A stretch of 62,526 bases of DNA from an uncultured Bacteroidales bacterium (GTDB lineage: Bacteria; Bacteroidota; Bacteroidia; Bacteroidales; Muribaculaceae). How positions within the stretch are numbered: the first letter of the stretch is position 1; each line of letters starts with the position of its first letter. Below, piece after piece: positions 44,486 through 53,876 of this stretch. The translations under genes were made by a program, and so were the position numbers. The stretch covers positions 1 to 62,526 of the forward strand of contig CALZTY010000010.1 in NCBI GenBank assembly GCA_945829225.1. Direction: 5' to 3'. The notes under the pieces were generated by a model. The model worked only from the letters and a program-made list of their open reading frames with translations. It had not been told where the DNA came from and did not search any database.

Positions 44486-44516
44486 CAAAGGTAGTGCTTA
44501 AAAATGAAATTTCAAA
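44486..44516 (-). promoter_or_regulatory. Opposing minus-strand promoter
   Basis: Minus strand -33 TTTG (44516-44513), 19 bp, -7 TACCTTTG (44493-44486). Exact consensus. It would transcribe leftwards through the same hairpin region, with no minus-strand gene beyond. Confidence 0.6.
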
Positions 44517-44542
44517 AGAATGGGGTGGTGAACGGATAAAAA

Positions 44543-44574
44543 TTTGGGGAAAAGCATAAAAATCTGTACTTTTG
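44543..44574 (+). promoter_or_regulatory. Promoter of the palindrome-led small gene
   Basis: -33 TTTG (44543-44546), 20 bp, -7 TACTTTTG (44567-44574). Start predicted near 44578, at the left edge of the long palindrome 44576-44645. Confidence 0.65.
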
Positions 44575-44575
44575 C

Positions 44576-44645
44576 GTGATGATAATCGAAAGTTCAACTT
44601 TAGATTTACATGTAAATTAAAAGTACAACTTTTAATTATCAGCAC
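44576..44645 (+). repeat. 70-bp imperfect palindrome in a 5' leader
   Basis: The sequence is symmetric about 44610/44611. The centre ATTTACATGTAAAT (44604-44617) is a perfect palindrome. Outwards on both sides come matched blocks AAAGT/ACTTT, AAAGTT/AACTTT, GATAAT/ATTATC and GTG/CAC, separated by one- or two-base mismatches. As RNA it would form a hairpin of up to ~35 bp at the very 5' end of the transcript. As DNA it offers two AAAGTnCAACTTT sites 31 bp apart. Confidence 0.8.
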
Positions 44646-44668
44646 ATATAACTCTAATTATCAGCAAA

Positions 44669-44812
44669 ATGGGCAAATTTTACGACCGCGTAATCAATTT
44701 TAGCGAAATTGCCAGAGGATGGCATAGAAATAGTGCCCGCCGAAGTGTTCTTGAAACGATTATGGCAATCGCAGATGATCCGCTAAATCTGCAGTTTTGG
44801 GTGGATATTTGA
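44669..44812 (+). CDS. Unrecognised 47-residue small protein
   Basis: ATG at 44669, 47 codons, stop TGA. The protein begins MGKFYDRVINFSEIARGW and ends LNLQFWVDI; it is soluble, with basic residues in the middle (HRNSARRS) and acidic ones later (ADDPLN). No family recognised. Support for reality: its own consensus promoter, a structured leader, and an A-rich sequence just before the ATG. It could instead be a truncated remnant. The direct repeat TAATTATCAGCA (44633-44644 and 44655-44666) lies in the leader, the second copy ending 2 nt before the ATG. Confidence 0.5.
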   Translation: MGKFYDRVINFSEIARGWHRNSARRSVLETIMAIADDPLNLQFWVDI

Positions 44813-44853
44813 GATTTTTTTTGTTGCGTATATGGGGGTTAAGAGATTTTTCG

Positions 44854-44861
44854 TAACTTTG
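44854..44861 (+). promoter_or_regulatory. -7 box of metG
   Basis: TAACTTTG fits TAnnTTTG, 21 nt before the metG ATG (44883). No TTTG at the -33 distance. Confidence 0.5.
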
Positions 44862-44882
44862 TAGATTGAAAGAAATAATAGT

Positions 44883-46931
44883 ATGGATAAGCAATATAAA
44901 AGAACACTTGTAACGTCGGCACTGCCCTATGCCAACGGACCGGTGCACATCGGTCACTTGGCAGGCGTATATGTGCCAGCCGATATTTATACACGCTTTT
45001 TGCGTCTGTGCGAACGCCCTGTAGCCTTCATCGGCGGTAGCGATGAGCACGGTGTACCTATCACCATCAAGGCAAAAGCCGAGGGAGTCACCCCGCAGGA
45101 TATCGTCGACCGCTACCACACCATCATCCGCGACTCGATGAAGGAGTTGGGCATATCGTTTGACGTATATTCGCGCACCACATCCGAGACCCACGCCGCC
45201 ACGGCATCGGAGTTCTTCCGCCGCCTCTACGACAAGGGCGTATTCGTCGAGAAAGACTCGATGCAACTATATGACGAGAAAGCCGGTCAATTCCTTGCCG
45301 ACCGCTATGTGGTGGGCGAGTGCCCCAACTGCCATGCGCAGGGCGCCTATGGCGACCAATGCGAAAAGTGTGGCTCGTCGCTGAACGCCACCGACCTCAT
45401 CAACCCGGTGAGCGCCATCACCGGTACCACTCCGGTGTTGCGCCAAACACGCCACTGGTATCTGCCGCTGGATCGCTATGAAGAGGCACTGCGTCGATGG
45501 ATACTCGAGGGTCACACCGAGTGGAAGACCAACGTGTATGGTCAATGCAAGTCGTGGTTGGACACCGGCTTGCAGCCGCGAGCCGTGTCGCGCGACCTCG
45601 ACTGGGGCGTGCCGGTGCCGGTAGAGGGTGCCGAGGGCAAGGTGCTGTATGTGTGGTTTGACGCGCCCATCGGCTACATATCCAACACTAAGGAAATATA
45701 TCCCGACACCTGGGAGGAGTGGTGGAAGAGCGACGACACTCGCCTCATTCACTTCATAGGCAAGGACAATATCGTCTTCCACTGCATCGTCTTCCCGGCA
45801 ATGCTCATGGCATATGGCGACAACTATCAGTTGCCCGACAATGTGCCTGCCAACGAGTTCCTAAACCTCGAGGGCGATAAAATCTCAACCTCGCGCAACT
45901 GGGCGGTGTGGTTGCACGAATATCTGCGCGACTTCCCCGGCAAGCAGGACGTGCTGCGCTACGTGCTCACCGCCAACGCCCCCGAGACCAAGGATAACGA
46001 CTTCACTTGGAAGGACTTCCAGGCTCGCAATAACAACGAACTTGTAGCCATCCTCGGCAACTTTGTCAACCGCGTGATGGTGCTCACCCACAAATACTTC
46101 GGCGGCGAAGTGCCGGCAGCCGGCGCCCTCGCCGACGTTGACACCGCAGCGCTCGCCGAGATAAAGACAGCCACCGAGGCACTCGCCGAAGCCATCGAGA
46201 CCTTCCACTTCCGCGAGGGTCTGCGCCAAGCGATGGAAATCGCCCGCATCGGCAACCGCTACCTGCAGGAGACCGAGCCGTGGAAGGTGTCGCGCACCGA
46301 TATGGCACGCGTGGCTACCATCCTCAACACCGCTGTGCAGATTTGCGCCAATATCGCCATCGCCTGCGAGCCGTTCATGCCCTTCATGGCTCACACCCTC
46401 GCCGACGACTTGCGCATCGCTGATATGAAATGGAGCATGCTCGCCGGCGAAGCCATAGTACCCGCCGGTACCAAACTCGCCGAGGCTCACTTCCTCTTTG
46501 AGAAAATCGACGATGCCGCCATCGACGCCCAAATCGAGCGCCTGCAGCGCATCAAGGAGGAAAATCGTCTCAAGGCATGGAAGCCCGCCCCGGTGCAAGC
46601 CGAGGTCGACTTTGACACTTTCTGCCGCAGCGATATCCGCGTGGCTACCGTCACTGCCTGCGAGAAGGTGCCCAAAGCCGACAAGTTGCTCAAATTCACC
46701 CTTGACGACGGCACCGCCGAGCCTCGCACCATCGTCTCGGGCATCGCTGCCTACTACCCCGAGCCCGACAAATTGGTAGGGCGCCAAGTATGTTTCATCG
46801 CTAATCTCCCTCCGCGCAAGTTGCGTGGCATCGTGTCGCAGGGCATGATACTGTCGGCTGAAAATTCCGACGGTACCCTGAGCCTCATCGCCCCCTCTGA
46901 CACCGTTGCCGCCGGTGCGCAAGTGAAATAA
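44883..46931 (+). CDS. metG: Methionyl-tRNA synthetase
   Basis: Charges tRNA-Met. Class I: HIGH motif VHIGHLAG (21-28), zinc-knuckle [18 protein letters not shown] (about 147-164), KMSKS-type GDKISTSRN (near 336). The helical anticodon-binding domain spans about 390-540. A C-terminal EMAP/Trbp111-type tRNA-binding dimerisation domain (about 575-682, [22 protein letters not shown]) completes it. 682 residues. Own promoter after the non-coding region; ansA follows within 13 nt. Confidence 0.97.
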   Translation: MDKQYKRTLVTSALPYANGPVHIGHLAGVYVPADIYTRFLRLCERPVAFIGGSDEHGVPITIKAKAEGVTPQDIVDRYHTIIRDSMKELGISFDVYSRTTSETHAATASEFFRRLYDKGVFVEKDSMQLYDEKAGQFLADRYVVGECPNCHAQGAYGDQCEKCGSSLNATDLINPVSAITGTTPVLRQTRHWYLPLDRYEEALRRWILEGHTEWKTNVYGQCKSWLDTGLQPRAVSRDLDWGVPVPVEGAEGKVLYVWFDAPIGYISNTKEIYPDTWEEWWKSDDTRLIHFIGKDNIVFHCIVFPAMLMAYGDNYQLPDNVPANEFLNLEGDKISTSRNWAVWLHEYLRDFPGKQDVLRYVLTANAPETKDNDFTWKDFQARNNNELVAILGNFVNRVMVLTHKYFGGEVPAAGALADVDTAALAEIKTATEALAEAIETFHFREGLRQAMEIARIGNRYLQETEPWKVSRTDMARVATILNTAVQICANIAIACEPFMPFMAHTLADDLRIADMKWSMLAGEAIVPAGTKLAEAHFLFEKIDDAAIDAQIERLQRIKEENRLKAWKPAPVQAEVDFDTFCRSDIRVATVTACEKVPKADKLLKFTLDDGTAEPRTIVSGIAAYYPEPDKLVGRQVCFIANLPPRKLRGIVSQGMILSAENSDGTLSLIAPSDTVAAGAQVK

Positions 46932-46944
46932 CCACCGCCATCCT

Positions 46945-47973
46945 ATGAAACCACGTATTCTCATTATTTACACCGGAGGCACCATCGGCATGATTGAGGA
47001 CCCTGTAAGCAAGGCCCTCCGCCCCTTCGACTTCGACCACTTGATGGAGAACGTGCCCAAGGTGAAGATGCTCGACTACGATATCGACAATATCCAGTTT
47101 GACCCGCCCATCGACTCCAGCGATATGAGCCCGGAGCATTGGCAACATATGGCTCGTAGCATCGCCGACAATTATGAGCAATACGATGGCTTTGTGGTGC
47201 TCCACGGCACCGATACCATGGCATACACGGCATCGGCGCTGTCATTCATGCTCCAAGGGCTGTGCAAGCCGGTGATAATCACCGGGTCGCAGTTGCCCAT
47301 CGGCGAGGTGCGCACCGACGGTGAGGAAAACCTCATCACGGCGCTGCAGATTGCCGCTGCTCGCGACCGCGACGGACGTGCCATGGTGCAAGAAGTCGCC
47401 ATCCTCTTTGAGAACTACCTGTGGCGCGGCAACCGCTCGACCAAGCGCTCTGCCGACCACTTCAACGCCTTCCGCACCAACAACTATCCACATTTGGCAA
47501 AGATTGGGCTGGGCATCGACTACGACCACGACGCCCTGGCTCGCAACCCCGAGGGTCCGCTGCGCGTAGCCCTCGAGTTGGATACGGCGGTCATCAGCGT
47601 CGACCTCTTCCCGGGCTTGAGCGAGACCACCCTGCGTCATATGCTCAACACCCCGGGCATCAAGGGCGTGGTGTTCCGCACCTACGGCGCCGGCAACGCA
47701 CCCACGGCACCTTGGTTTATCAACGTGTTCCGCGAGGCTTGTGCCCGCGGGTTGGTGGTGCTCAACGTCACCCAGTGTCTCAATGGCGCAGTCCACTCCA
47801 ACCGCTATGTCGCCGGCGACCTCCTCGCTGCCACCGGCGTCATCTCGGGTCATGATATCACCTTTGAGGCTGCCATCACCAAGATGATGCACCTCTTCGG
47901 CAAGAAACTATCCATCGCCGCCGTCAAGGAGTTGATTGCGACTCCCTTGGTGGGCGAAATGACAATAGAATGA
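46945..47973 (+). CDS. ansA: Type I (cytosolic) L-asparaginase
   Basis: Hydrolyses asparagine to aspartate and ammonia. The two catalytic threonine regions are present: YTGGTIGM (9-16, Thr13) and LHGTDTMAYTAS (86-97). No signal peptide, hence the cytosolic type. 342 residues, normal for the family. It overlaps the start of the next small gene as ATGA. Confidence 0.95.
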   Translation: MKPRILIIYTGGTIGMIEDPVSKALRPFDFDHLMENVPKVKMLDYDIDNIQFDPPIDSSDMSPEHWQHMARSIADNYEQYDGFVVLHGTDTMAYTASALSFMLQGLCKPVIITGSQLPIGEVRTDGEENLITALQIAAARDRDGRAMVQEVAILFENYLWRGNRSTKRSADHFNAFRTNNYPHLAKIGLGIDYDHDALARNPEGPLRVALELDTAVISVDLFPGLSETTLRHMLNTPGIKGVVFRTYGAGNAPTAPWFINVFREACARGLVVLNVTQCLNGAVHSNRYVAGDLLAATGVISGHDITFEAAITKMMHLFGKKLSIAAVKELIATPLVGEMTIE

Positions 47974-48317
47974 ATATGAAACGAATATCCTTGCGCCGAA
48001 TACTGTTTGCCGTTGTTGCTGTCATCGCGCTTGCCGTCGTGCCGGCAGCGGTGTCGGCACCGACATCCACAGCGCCGCGCTGGGAAACAGTATCCTCGGT
48101 AATCCCCACCCTGTCGGATGAGACATTCGATGTCGCCATCCGCGACAATTATATATATGTGTATACCCCGACACCGGTGAATGTGAAACTATTCACCATC
48201 CTGGGGCAATTGGTGAGCCAGGGCAACCTGCCCGCCGGCACCTCACGCTTCAAGGTGAACGCTCGCGGCATATACATCCTCAAGGCGGGCACCATCACAC
48301 GCCGCGTAACTATTTAA
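47970..48317 (+). CDS. Minimal secreted protein with T9SS-like sorting domain
   Basis: 115 residues: signal peptide ([26 protein letters not shown]) and, about 25 residues later, little else than a ~75-residue domain resembling type IX secretion type A sorting domains ([28 protein letters not shown]..., ending [16 protein letters not shown]). There is no catalytic or binding domain in front of it. The first ATG (47970) overlaps the ansA stop; the ATG at 47976 is an equally possible start. Function unknown. Confidence 0.7.
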   Translation: MNMKRISLRRILFAVVAVIALAVVPAAVSAPTSTAPRWETVSSVIPTLSDETFDVAIRDNYIYVYTPTPVNVKLFTILGQLVSQGNLPAGTSRFKVNARGIYILKAGTITRRVTI

Positions 48318-48331
48318 GAGACATTAACTCA

Positions 48332-48775
48332 ATGGATCAGGTCACTGTTAAGATAATTAACACCTCGGGACAGCCGTTGCCGGCATATGCCACCGAGAGT
48401 GCTGCCGGCATGGATGTGCGTGCCGCCCTCACCGAGCCGCTCACCCTGCAACCGCTCCAACGCGCTCTCATCCCCACCGGGCTGCGCGTGGCTCTGCCTC
48501 AAGGCTACGAGATGCAGATGCGCCCCCGCAGCGGGTTGGCTCTCAAGCACGGCATCACCCTCCTCAACACCCCCGGCACCATCGATGCCGACTATCGAGG
48601 CGAAATCGGGGTCATCCTCATTAACCTCAGCGACACACCCTTTGTCATTAACCCCGGCGAGCGCATCTGCCAGATGGTGGTAGGTCCTTACAGCCACGTC
48701 ACTTGGCAGGCTGTCGACAACCTCGACACCACCGACCGCGGCGATGGCGGCTTCGGGCACACCGGTGTTAAATAA
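48332..48775 (+). CDS. dut: dUTP diphosphatase
   Basis: Hydrolyses dUTP to dUMP, keeping uracil out of DNA. The conserved trimeric dUTPase motifs are present: [46 protein letters not shown] and the C-terminal [11 protein letters not shown]. 147 residues, normal. Confidence 0.97.
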   Translation: MDQVTVKIINTSGQPLPAYATESAAGMDVRAALTEPLTLQPLQRALIPTGLRVALPQGYEMQMRPRSGLALKHGITLLNTPGTIDADYRGEIGVILINLSDTPFVINPGERICQMVVGPYSHVTWQAVDNLDTTDRGDGGFGHTGVK

Positions 48776-48787
48776 TCCTAAACAATT

Positions 48788-50584
48788 ATGAAACGTTTTC
48801 CTCAACTCCTATTGCTATTATTGGCTGTTGCCCTGTGCGCCACCGCCGGCAACGACCGCGAGCGTCGCAACCATGCCGCCGCCATTGCCAAGAGCGATGT
48901 GCTCTACTACTGCTCACAAGAAAATCAAGATAACGACGAGTTGCTCTCCGCTTACTTGCAGACTCGCGTAGCAGCATCTCTCAACCCCGACAACATTGAT
49001 GCTGTTGAAGAGGTGGCAGTCATACACTTGCAGTGTTGCGACCCGGAATCCCAAACATTCAAAGACGCCCTCCGAGCAGCATATGATGCTTTCATGGCAA
49101 ACCCCGATGATGAGTACGGCAGTATGCTCGTCAACTATGCCGACGACCCCGACACTTTGCTTAACCTTGCCTACACGCTGTGTGTGCGTAACGACCTTGA
49201 TGATGAGTGGTGTAGGTATGCCGGCTTACTCAAATACATCGGAAATAGTTACAACAGACCCGAATTGGTGGACAGCGGTCAACACATTTATCAAGCAATT
49301 GAGGAGCGTAGCGGTATCATTGCCGAAATGATTTACACCGAGTTCACGGCGTTCAGATATGCTCCAAATGCCGACACCGCTCAAATGATAAATCGAACAA
49401 GGAAATTTGTGGCTCAATCGGGCGACACTCCCGAGAACCTGTTCCTCGCCGCTCAAATAATGGATGCTTTGAATTGTGCCGACACTGCTCTTGTCTATGC
49501 CAAGCGCGGCGTCGAGGACTTCCCCGATTTTACACCTCTCCGTGAGTATTACGCCGAACTTAACCTCTCGGTAGGCGACTCAGTGGCTTTTATGGACCAG
49601 GCACGAGACTTTATTCTCGACCCTGCCATTGAATTGAAGAATAAAACCGATCTAATTAGGGGTATTATTTACACTTTTAAAGATAACCCTGCCCAACATG
49701 ACACTATCGTCGCAACTCTTGGCGAACTGGAGAATTTGCACCCCGACAATGAATACGCTGCCCTATTCCATGCAACGTATCTCTTAGGACTCGACCGCCC
49801 GGAGGCTGCTATCGCTCCATTTCGTCGCGCTCTTAGCATTAATAAAGATAATATTGATACGTATACTTTCCTTGCAGACGCATACCTCAGGGCGGATAGC
49901 ATCGACAGAGCCATTGAGACTATGAACGAGTGTTATGCCCTTAACCAGAGCGATGTCTCCTCCCTGGTGACGATGTCATTCGAATTTATGAACCGTGGTG
50001 ACTTCAATAATGGCTTGAATATCCTCAATGCCGTGAATGAAGACTCGGTCCCCTCAGATCTCCTCAGCATAGTATACAATGTTCGAGGCGGATGCTACAA
50101 CGAACTTGGCAACATCGCTCAGGCAGATTCATGTTACCGCCGCTCGCTTGAACTTCAACCCAGCAACGCTCTATCAGCCAATAATTTGGCGTACTTGATA
50201 GTATGCGACAGCACCGGCAACCTCAATGAAGCCGAGGAATTGGTGTGTCGCGCCCTCATCTCCGACCCCACCAATTATGTATATCTCGACACATACGCGT
50301 GGATACAATTCAAGCAAAATCGATTTGCCGATGCCCGTCGCACTATCGACCTGGCATTGGAAACAATGCAGAAGGATGATAACGACTCTACCGAGACAGA
50401 TGCCGATGAGCCCAACGAGTCGGATGCCGTGATTTATGACCATGCAGGCGACATTTATTTTGTAAACGGTCTCTTCGACGAAGCTGTCGCCCTATGGCAG
50501 AAGGCTTTAGCACTCAAGCCCGACGACCCGGTTATCGCTCGCAAGTTAGATTATAAAACCATTTTAAATGCTATCGATGAGTAA
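48788..50584 (+). CDS. Exported tetratricopeptide-repeat protein
   Basis: 598 residues with a signal peptide (MKRFPQLLLLLLAVALCATAG). Several TPR-like helix pairs run from about residue 215 to the end, clearest at LDRPEAAIAPFRRALSINKDNIDTYTFLADAYLRADSIDRAIETMNECYALN and at AQADSCYRRSLELQPSNALSANNLAYL. An acidic low-complexity patch (DDNDSTETDADEPNE) lies near 530-545. More AT-rich than flanking genes. It sits between dut and a DUF4292 lipoprotein in an envelope-related operon; partner unknown. Confidence 0.87.
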   Translation: MKRFPQLLLLLLAVALCATAGNDRERRNHAAAIAKSDVLYYCSQENQDNDELLSAYLQTRVAASLNPDNIDAVEEVAVIHLQCCDPESQTFKDALRAAYDAFMANPDDEYGSMLVNYADDPDTLLNLAYTLCVRNDLDDEWCRYAGLLKYIGNSYNRPELVDSGQHIYQAIEERSGIIAEMIYTEFTAFRYAPNADTAQMINRTRKFVAQSGDTPENLFLAAQIMDALNCADTALVYAKRGVEDFPDFTPLREYYAELNLSVGDSVAFMDQARDFILDPAIELKNKTDLIRGIIYTFKDNPAQHDTIVATLGELENLHPDNEYAALFHATYLLGLDRPEAAIAPFRRALSINKDNIDTYTFLADAYLRADSIDRAIETMNECYALNQSDVSSLVTMSFEFMNRGDFNNGLNILNAVNEDSVPSDLLSIVYNVRGGCYNELGNIAQADSCYRRSLELQPSNALSANNLAYLIVCDSTGNLNEAEELVCRALISDPTNYVYLDTYAWIQFKQNRFADARRTIDLALETMQKDDNDSTETDADEPNESDAVIYDHAGDIYFVNGLFDEAVALWQKALALKPDDPVIARKLDYKTILNAIDE

Positions 50585-51203
50585 GAGCCTGTTGAAAATT
50601 CTCGTGGCTGTGGTAACAATATTCGCCGCCACGGCGTGCTCGACATCGCGCCAAGCAGCGCCGGTGAGCACCTCCGACACCCCGGATGTTCAACTATGGC
50701 ACGATATGTATGCCCCGGTGTCAATGCGCCTCAGCGAGCCCATGCAACTATCCATCTCGGGGCGCGCAACCCTGGTACGTGGCGAGTCTATCCACATGTC
50801 GATGCGCATGCTCGGCATCGAGGTGGCTATCGTCCACATCGACAACGACTCCACTTGGATGGTGGATAAGTATCACAAAATCATGTGTGTAGAGCCGACT
50901 GCCAACCTGCTGCGCGGGCGCAAAGTCACCCTCACTGACCTACAGGAACTGCTCACCACCGACCGCTCCTACTCGCGTGGAGGCATTACCATCTCGCACA
51001 GCGATATGCAACCGACCCTCTTCGGCGATATGCCCACACAAGTCGTTGCCACCGGCTCGGTAGGCGAAATAGATATCGAGGCTGCCCTGGTGTGGAACCT
51101 CGGCAAGGTGCGCTTCGACGACCCCGGACTTAATGAGTGGACCCCGCCGACATATCGTCGCGTCACCCCATTGGAATTATTAGACGTACTCAAATCCATG
51201 TAG
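50577..51203 (+). CDS. DUF4292 lipoprotein
   Basis: 208 residues. The N-terminus (MSKSLLKILVAVVTIFAATAC) ends in a lipobox-like ATAC, so a lipoprotein is likely. The rest has a LolA-like beta pattern (MRLSEPMQLSISGRATLVRGESIHMSMRMLGIEVAIVHIDNDSTWMVDKYHKI), recognised as DUF4292. A start at 50568 is also possible; 50577 gives the better signal peptide. It overlaps the TPR gene by 8 bp and is followed by the EnvC-like gene. Role unknown, probably envelope. Confidence 0.82.
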   Translation: MSKSLLKILVAVVTIFAATACSTSRQAAPVSTSDTPDVQLWHDMYAPVSMRLSEPMQLSISGRATLVRGESIHMSMRMLGIEVAIVHIDNDSTWMVDKYHKIMCVEPTANLLRGRKVTLTDLQELLTTDRSYSRGGITISHSDMQPTLFGDMPTQVVATGSVGEIDIEAALVWNLGKVRFDDPGLNEWTPPTYRRVTPLELLDVLKSM

Positions 51204-51206
51204 CCT

Positions 51207-52538
51207 ATGCGTCGCCTCGTGTACTTGCTCATTGCCTTGACTGCCATCGTGGCAGTGTTGCCCGTCGACGGACGCCGCCGCTCGTCGTCGGAGGTGCGTC
51301 GCGAGCGACAGCAAAACCGCCAACGCATCGAGCAAGCCGACCGCGAACTCCGCAACAATAGCGAGCAAGTGGGTCGCCAACTCAATCGCCTCCAATCCCT
51401 CGAGGCGGTCATCTCGCTTCGTGCCGACTCCATCAAGGACTTGCAAGGCGTCATCGCTCGCGTGACTGCCACCGCCGACTCGCTCACCGACTCCATTGCA
51501 CGCCTCGAAGCCATTGACGCCTCGCTACGCAGCGGATATGCCGATGCTCTGCGCACCATGCGCTCGCGACGTCAGTCGCTGAGCGATGTGGCTTTCATCT
51601 TCGCTGCCAATTCATTCTCAAATGCTTGGCAACGAATGAGATACGTAGGCGACCTATCGCGCTCGATGCAGCGCCGCGCCGTGCGTATCGCCCGCTCGCG
51701 CGAGCAACTCACCGCCACCTGCGCTTCGCTCGACAGCCTGCGCGATAGCCTCAACCGCTCGCTCAACACCCTCCACAACTCGCAAAATGCCATCGCAGCC
51801 GAGCGCTCGGCTGCCTCAACTCTGGTGAATAAATTACAACGCCGCGGACGCGAACTCACTCGTGAGATCGACCGCCGACGTCGACAAGCCGAGGAATTGG
51901 AGCGCGAACTCCAGCAAGCCATCGACCGCGAATTGGCTGAGCAACGCCGCCGCGAAGAGGAAGAGCGCCGCCGTCGCGAGGCTGAGGAACGTCAACGTCA
52001 GCAGCAACAGCAGCAACATCAGCCCGCTCCCACTCCGGCGCCTACACCGGCTCCTACTCCAAGCCCGGCACCTGCTCCCGCTCCTTTATATGCCTCCGAA
52101 GCCGCTGAAATGCAACGCCTTACCGGCGACTTCGCCGCCAACAAGGGCAAACTACCCTTCCCGGTCGCCGGGCGTTACACCATTATCTCCAACTTCGGCA
52201 CAAACACCCACCCCGACCTCGCCAAGGTGAAAATTGACAACCTCGGCATCGATATCCAAGTGCCACCAGGCACTTCGGCGCGCGCAGTATTCGATGGGGT
52301 CATCTCCTCGGTATTCCGCCTCGACGGCTACAACAACGTGGTGATTGTGCGCCACGGCGAGTACCTCACCGTATATGCAGGGCTGGATGCCCTGGCGGTG
52401 CGCAAGGGCGACAAGGTGCGTGCCGGGCAGAATATCGGCACCATCGTCGTCGACCACGACGATGACGACCGCACCGTCCTCCACTTCGAGGTGCGCCGCG
52501 AAAAGCAAAAACTCAACCCCACCGAATGGGTAAAATAA
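51207..52538 (+). CDS. EnvC-like murein hydrolase activator (degenerate LytM)
   Basis: 443 residues: signal peptide, long coiled coil (about 30-265, RRERQQNRQRIEQADRELRNN onward), a Gln-rich then Pro/Ala/Thr-rich linker (about 265-295), and a C-terminal M23/LytM domain (about 310-443). The first zinc-ligand motif reads NLGID instead of HxGxD and the second reads LHFEV, so catalysis is unlikely. This matches EnvC, which activates amidases rather than cutting the wall. Amidase and FtsEX partners are not in the window. Confidence 0.87.
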   Translation: MRRLVYLLIALTAIVAVLPVDGRRRSSSEVRRERQQNRQRIEQADRELRNNSEQVGRQLNRLQSLEAVISLRADSIKDLQGVIARVTATADSLTDSIARLEAIDASLRSGYADALRTMRSRRQSLSDVAFIFAANSFSNAWQRMRYVGDLSRSMQRRAVRIARSREQLTATCASLDSLRDSLNRSLNTLHNSQNAIAAERSAASTLVNKLQRRGRELTREIDRRRRQAEELERELQQAIDRELAEQRRREEEERRRREAEERQRQQQQQQHQPAPTPAPTPAPTPSPAPAPAPLYASEAAEMQRLTGDFAANKGKLPFPVAGRYTIISNFGTNTHPDLAKVKIDNLGIDIQVPPGTSARAVFDGVISSVFRLDGYNNVVIVRHGEYLTVYAGLDALAVRKGDKVRAGQNIGTIVVDHDDDDRTVLHFEVRREKQKLNPTEWVK

Positions 52539-53875
52539 TCAAAACCGGCGACGGACTCACCGGGCGCGTGCTCCGCGCCTTGGGCGTCTTCGGGAGCATC
52601 GAAGCCATCACCATGCTATGTGCCGTGGTGCGCACCAAGTTGGTGGCGCTATGGATAGGCACCGCCGGCGTGGGCATCCTCTCGCTGTTCAACGTCACCA
52701 TGGAGATGCTCAAGACAGTGATGCACCTCAACCTGCGGCAGAGCGCCGTGCGCCAGATAGCCTCGGCTCCCGAGGGCGACCGCCCATGTCAACTGACTGC
52801 CACGCGCCGCTGCGCCATGCTCCTCGGCATTATCTCGGCGCTCGTGGTAGCGGCACTGTCACCGCTGCTGAGCCGCCTAACCTTCGGCTCGGGCGACTAT
52901 ACGTGGGGATTTGCCATCCTGTCGCTCACCATGCTCATCTCGGCTGTCGCGAGCGGACGCATGGCGATACTCCAGGCTCTCGACCGCCTGCGCGACCTCG
53001 CCAAGGCTACCCTGTGGGCGGCTCTGCTATCGACAGCCGCTGCTATTGTCCTCTTTTACCTCTATGGGCGCGAAGCCATCGTGCCGGTGTTGCTCATCTC
53101 GGCGGCGGTGTCGCTGCTGATGCTGCTCACGCGCCGTATACCTCGCTCTGAGCCTATCGAGCGACGCCCGATCAATGAGGCAATGCGTGCCATGCTGCGC
53201 CTCGGCGGCTGGCTCACCGCCGCTATGGGCGTGACGCTCATCGCCGACTATGCCCTGCGCGTGTATCTCAATTCCACCGCCGGAGTCGCTACCGTGGGCA
53301 CCTTCCAAGCCGGATACACCATCGCCAACTCCTATATCGGCGTGATTTTCACGGCAATAGCCATGGAATTTTTCCCTCGCTTGTCCAAGACCATCAACCG
53401 CCGAATGATGACTCGCACCATCGTCGCCCATGAGATAGCCTTGGTGACACGACTCATGCTCCCCATGGTCATAATCTTCATGCTTGCCGACAAGTTGATT
53501 ATCAACATCTTATATAGCAACGAGTTTGCTGCAGCGAGCGCCTATCTCAACGTTGCGGTCACCGCCACCATCTTGCGCGCAGCCTCGTGGTGCATGGCTT
53601 ATGTCATTATCGCCAAGGGCGACGGACGAGCATACGTAGTCACCGAGACCATCTCAGCTATCACGCTGATATGCTGCTCGATACCCCTGTGGCACACATG
53701 GGGATACGCCGGCTTGGGCGCCGCATACCTCATCCAATACATAGTGTATATGATAGTGACCGCCGCGACATGTCGCCGACGCTACGGCATCACCCTCCCC
53801 GGGCGAGTCCTCCGCCAAGTCACCCTCTTCACACTCATCTCCATAGCAGTCCTCGCCCTCAAACTCATGCTCTAA
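52526..53875 (+). CDS. Polysaccharide/O-unit flippase-like membrane protein
   Basis: 449 residues with about 12 membrane helices and almost no soluble domain, of the MOP/Wzx kind (GSIEAITMLCAVVRTKLVALWIGTAGVGILSLFN at the start). It probably moves lipid-linked glycan across the inner membrane; the glycan is unknown. The start overlaps the EnvC-like gene by 13 bp. No glycosyltransferases are adjacent, which is unusual for a dedicated O-antigen locus. Confidence 0.78.
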   Translation: MGKIIKTGDGLTGRVLRALGVFGSIEAITMLCAVVRTKLVALWIGTAGVGILSLFNVTMEMLKTVMHLNLRQSAVRQIASAPEGDRPCQLTATRRCAMLLGIISALVVAALSPLLSRLTFGSGDYTWGFAILSLTMLISAVASGRMAILQALDRLRDLAKATLWAALLSTAAAIVLFYLYGREAIVPVLLISAAVSLLMLLTRRIPRSEPIERRPINEAMRAMLRLGGWLTAAMGVTLIADYALRVYLNSTAGVATVGTFQAGYTIANSYIGVIFTAIAMEFFPRLSKTINRRMMTRTIVAHEIALVTRLMLPMVIIFMLADKLIINILYSNEFAAASAYLNVAVTATILRAASWCMAYVIIAKGDGRAYVVTETISAITLICCSIPLWHTWGYAGLGAAYLIQYIVYMIVTAATCRRRYGITLPGRVLRQVTLFTLISIAVLALKLML

Positions 53876-53876
53876 A

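Noticed and set aside
44669..44812. Known antitoxin or ribosomal small protein
   Set aside because: The 47-residue sequence did not match any family I can recognise; naming it would be a guess.
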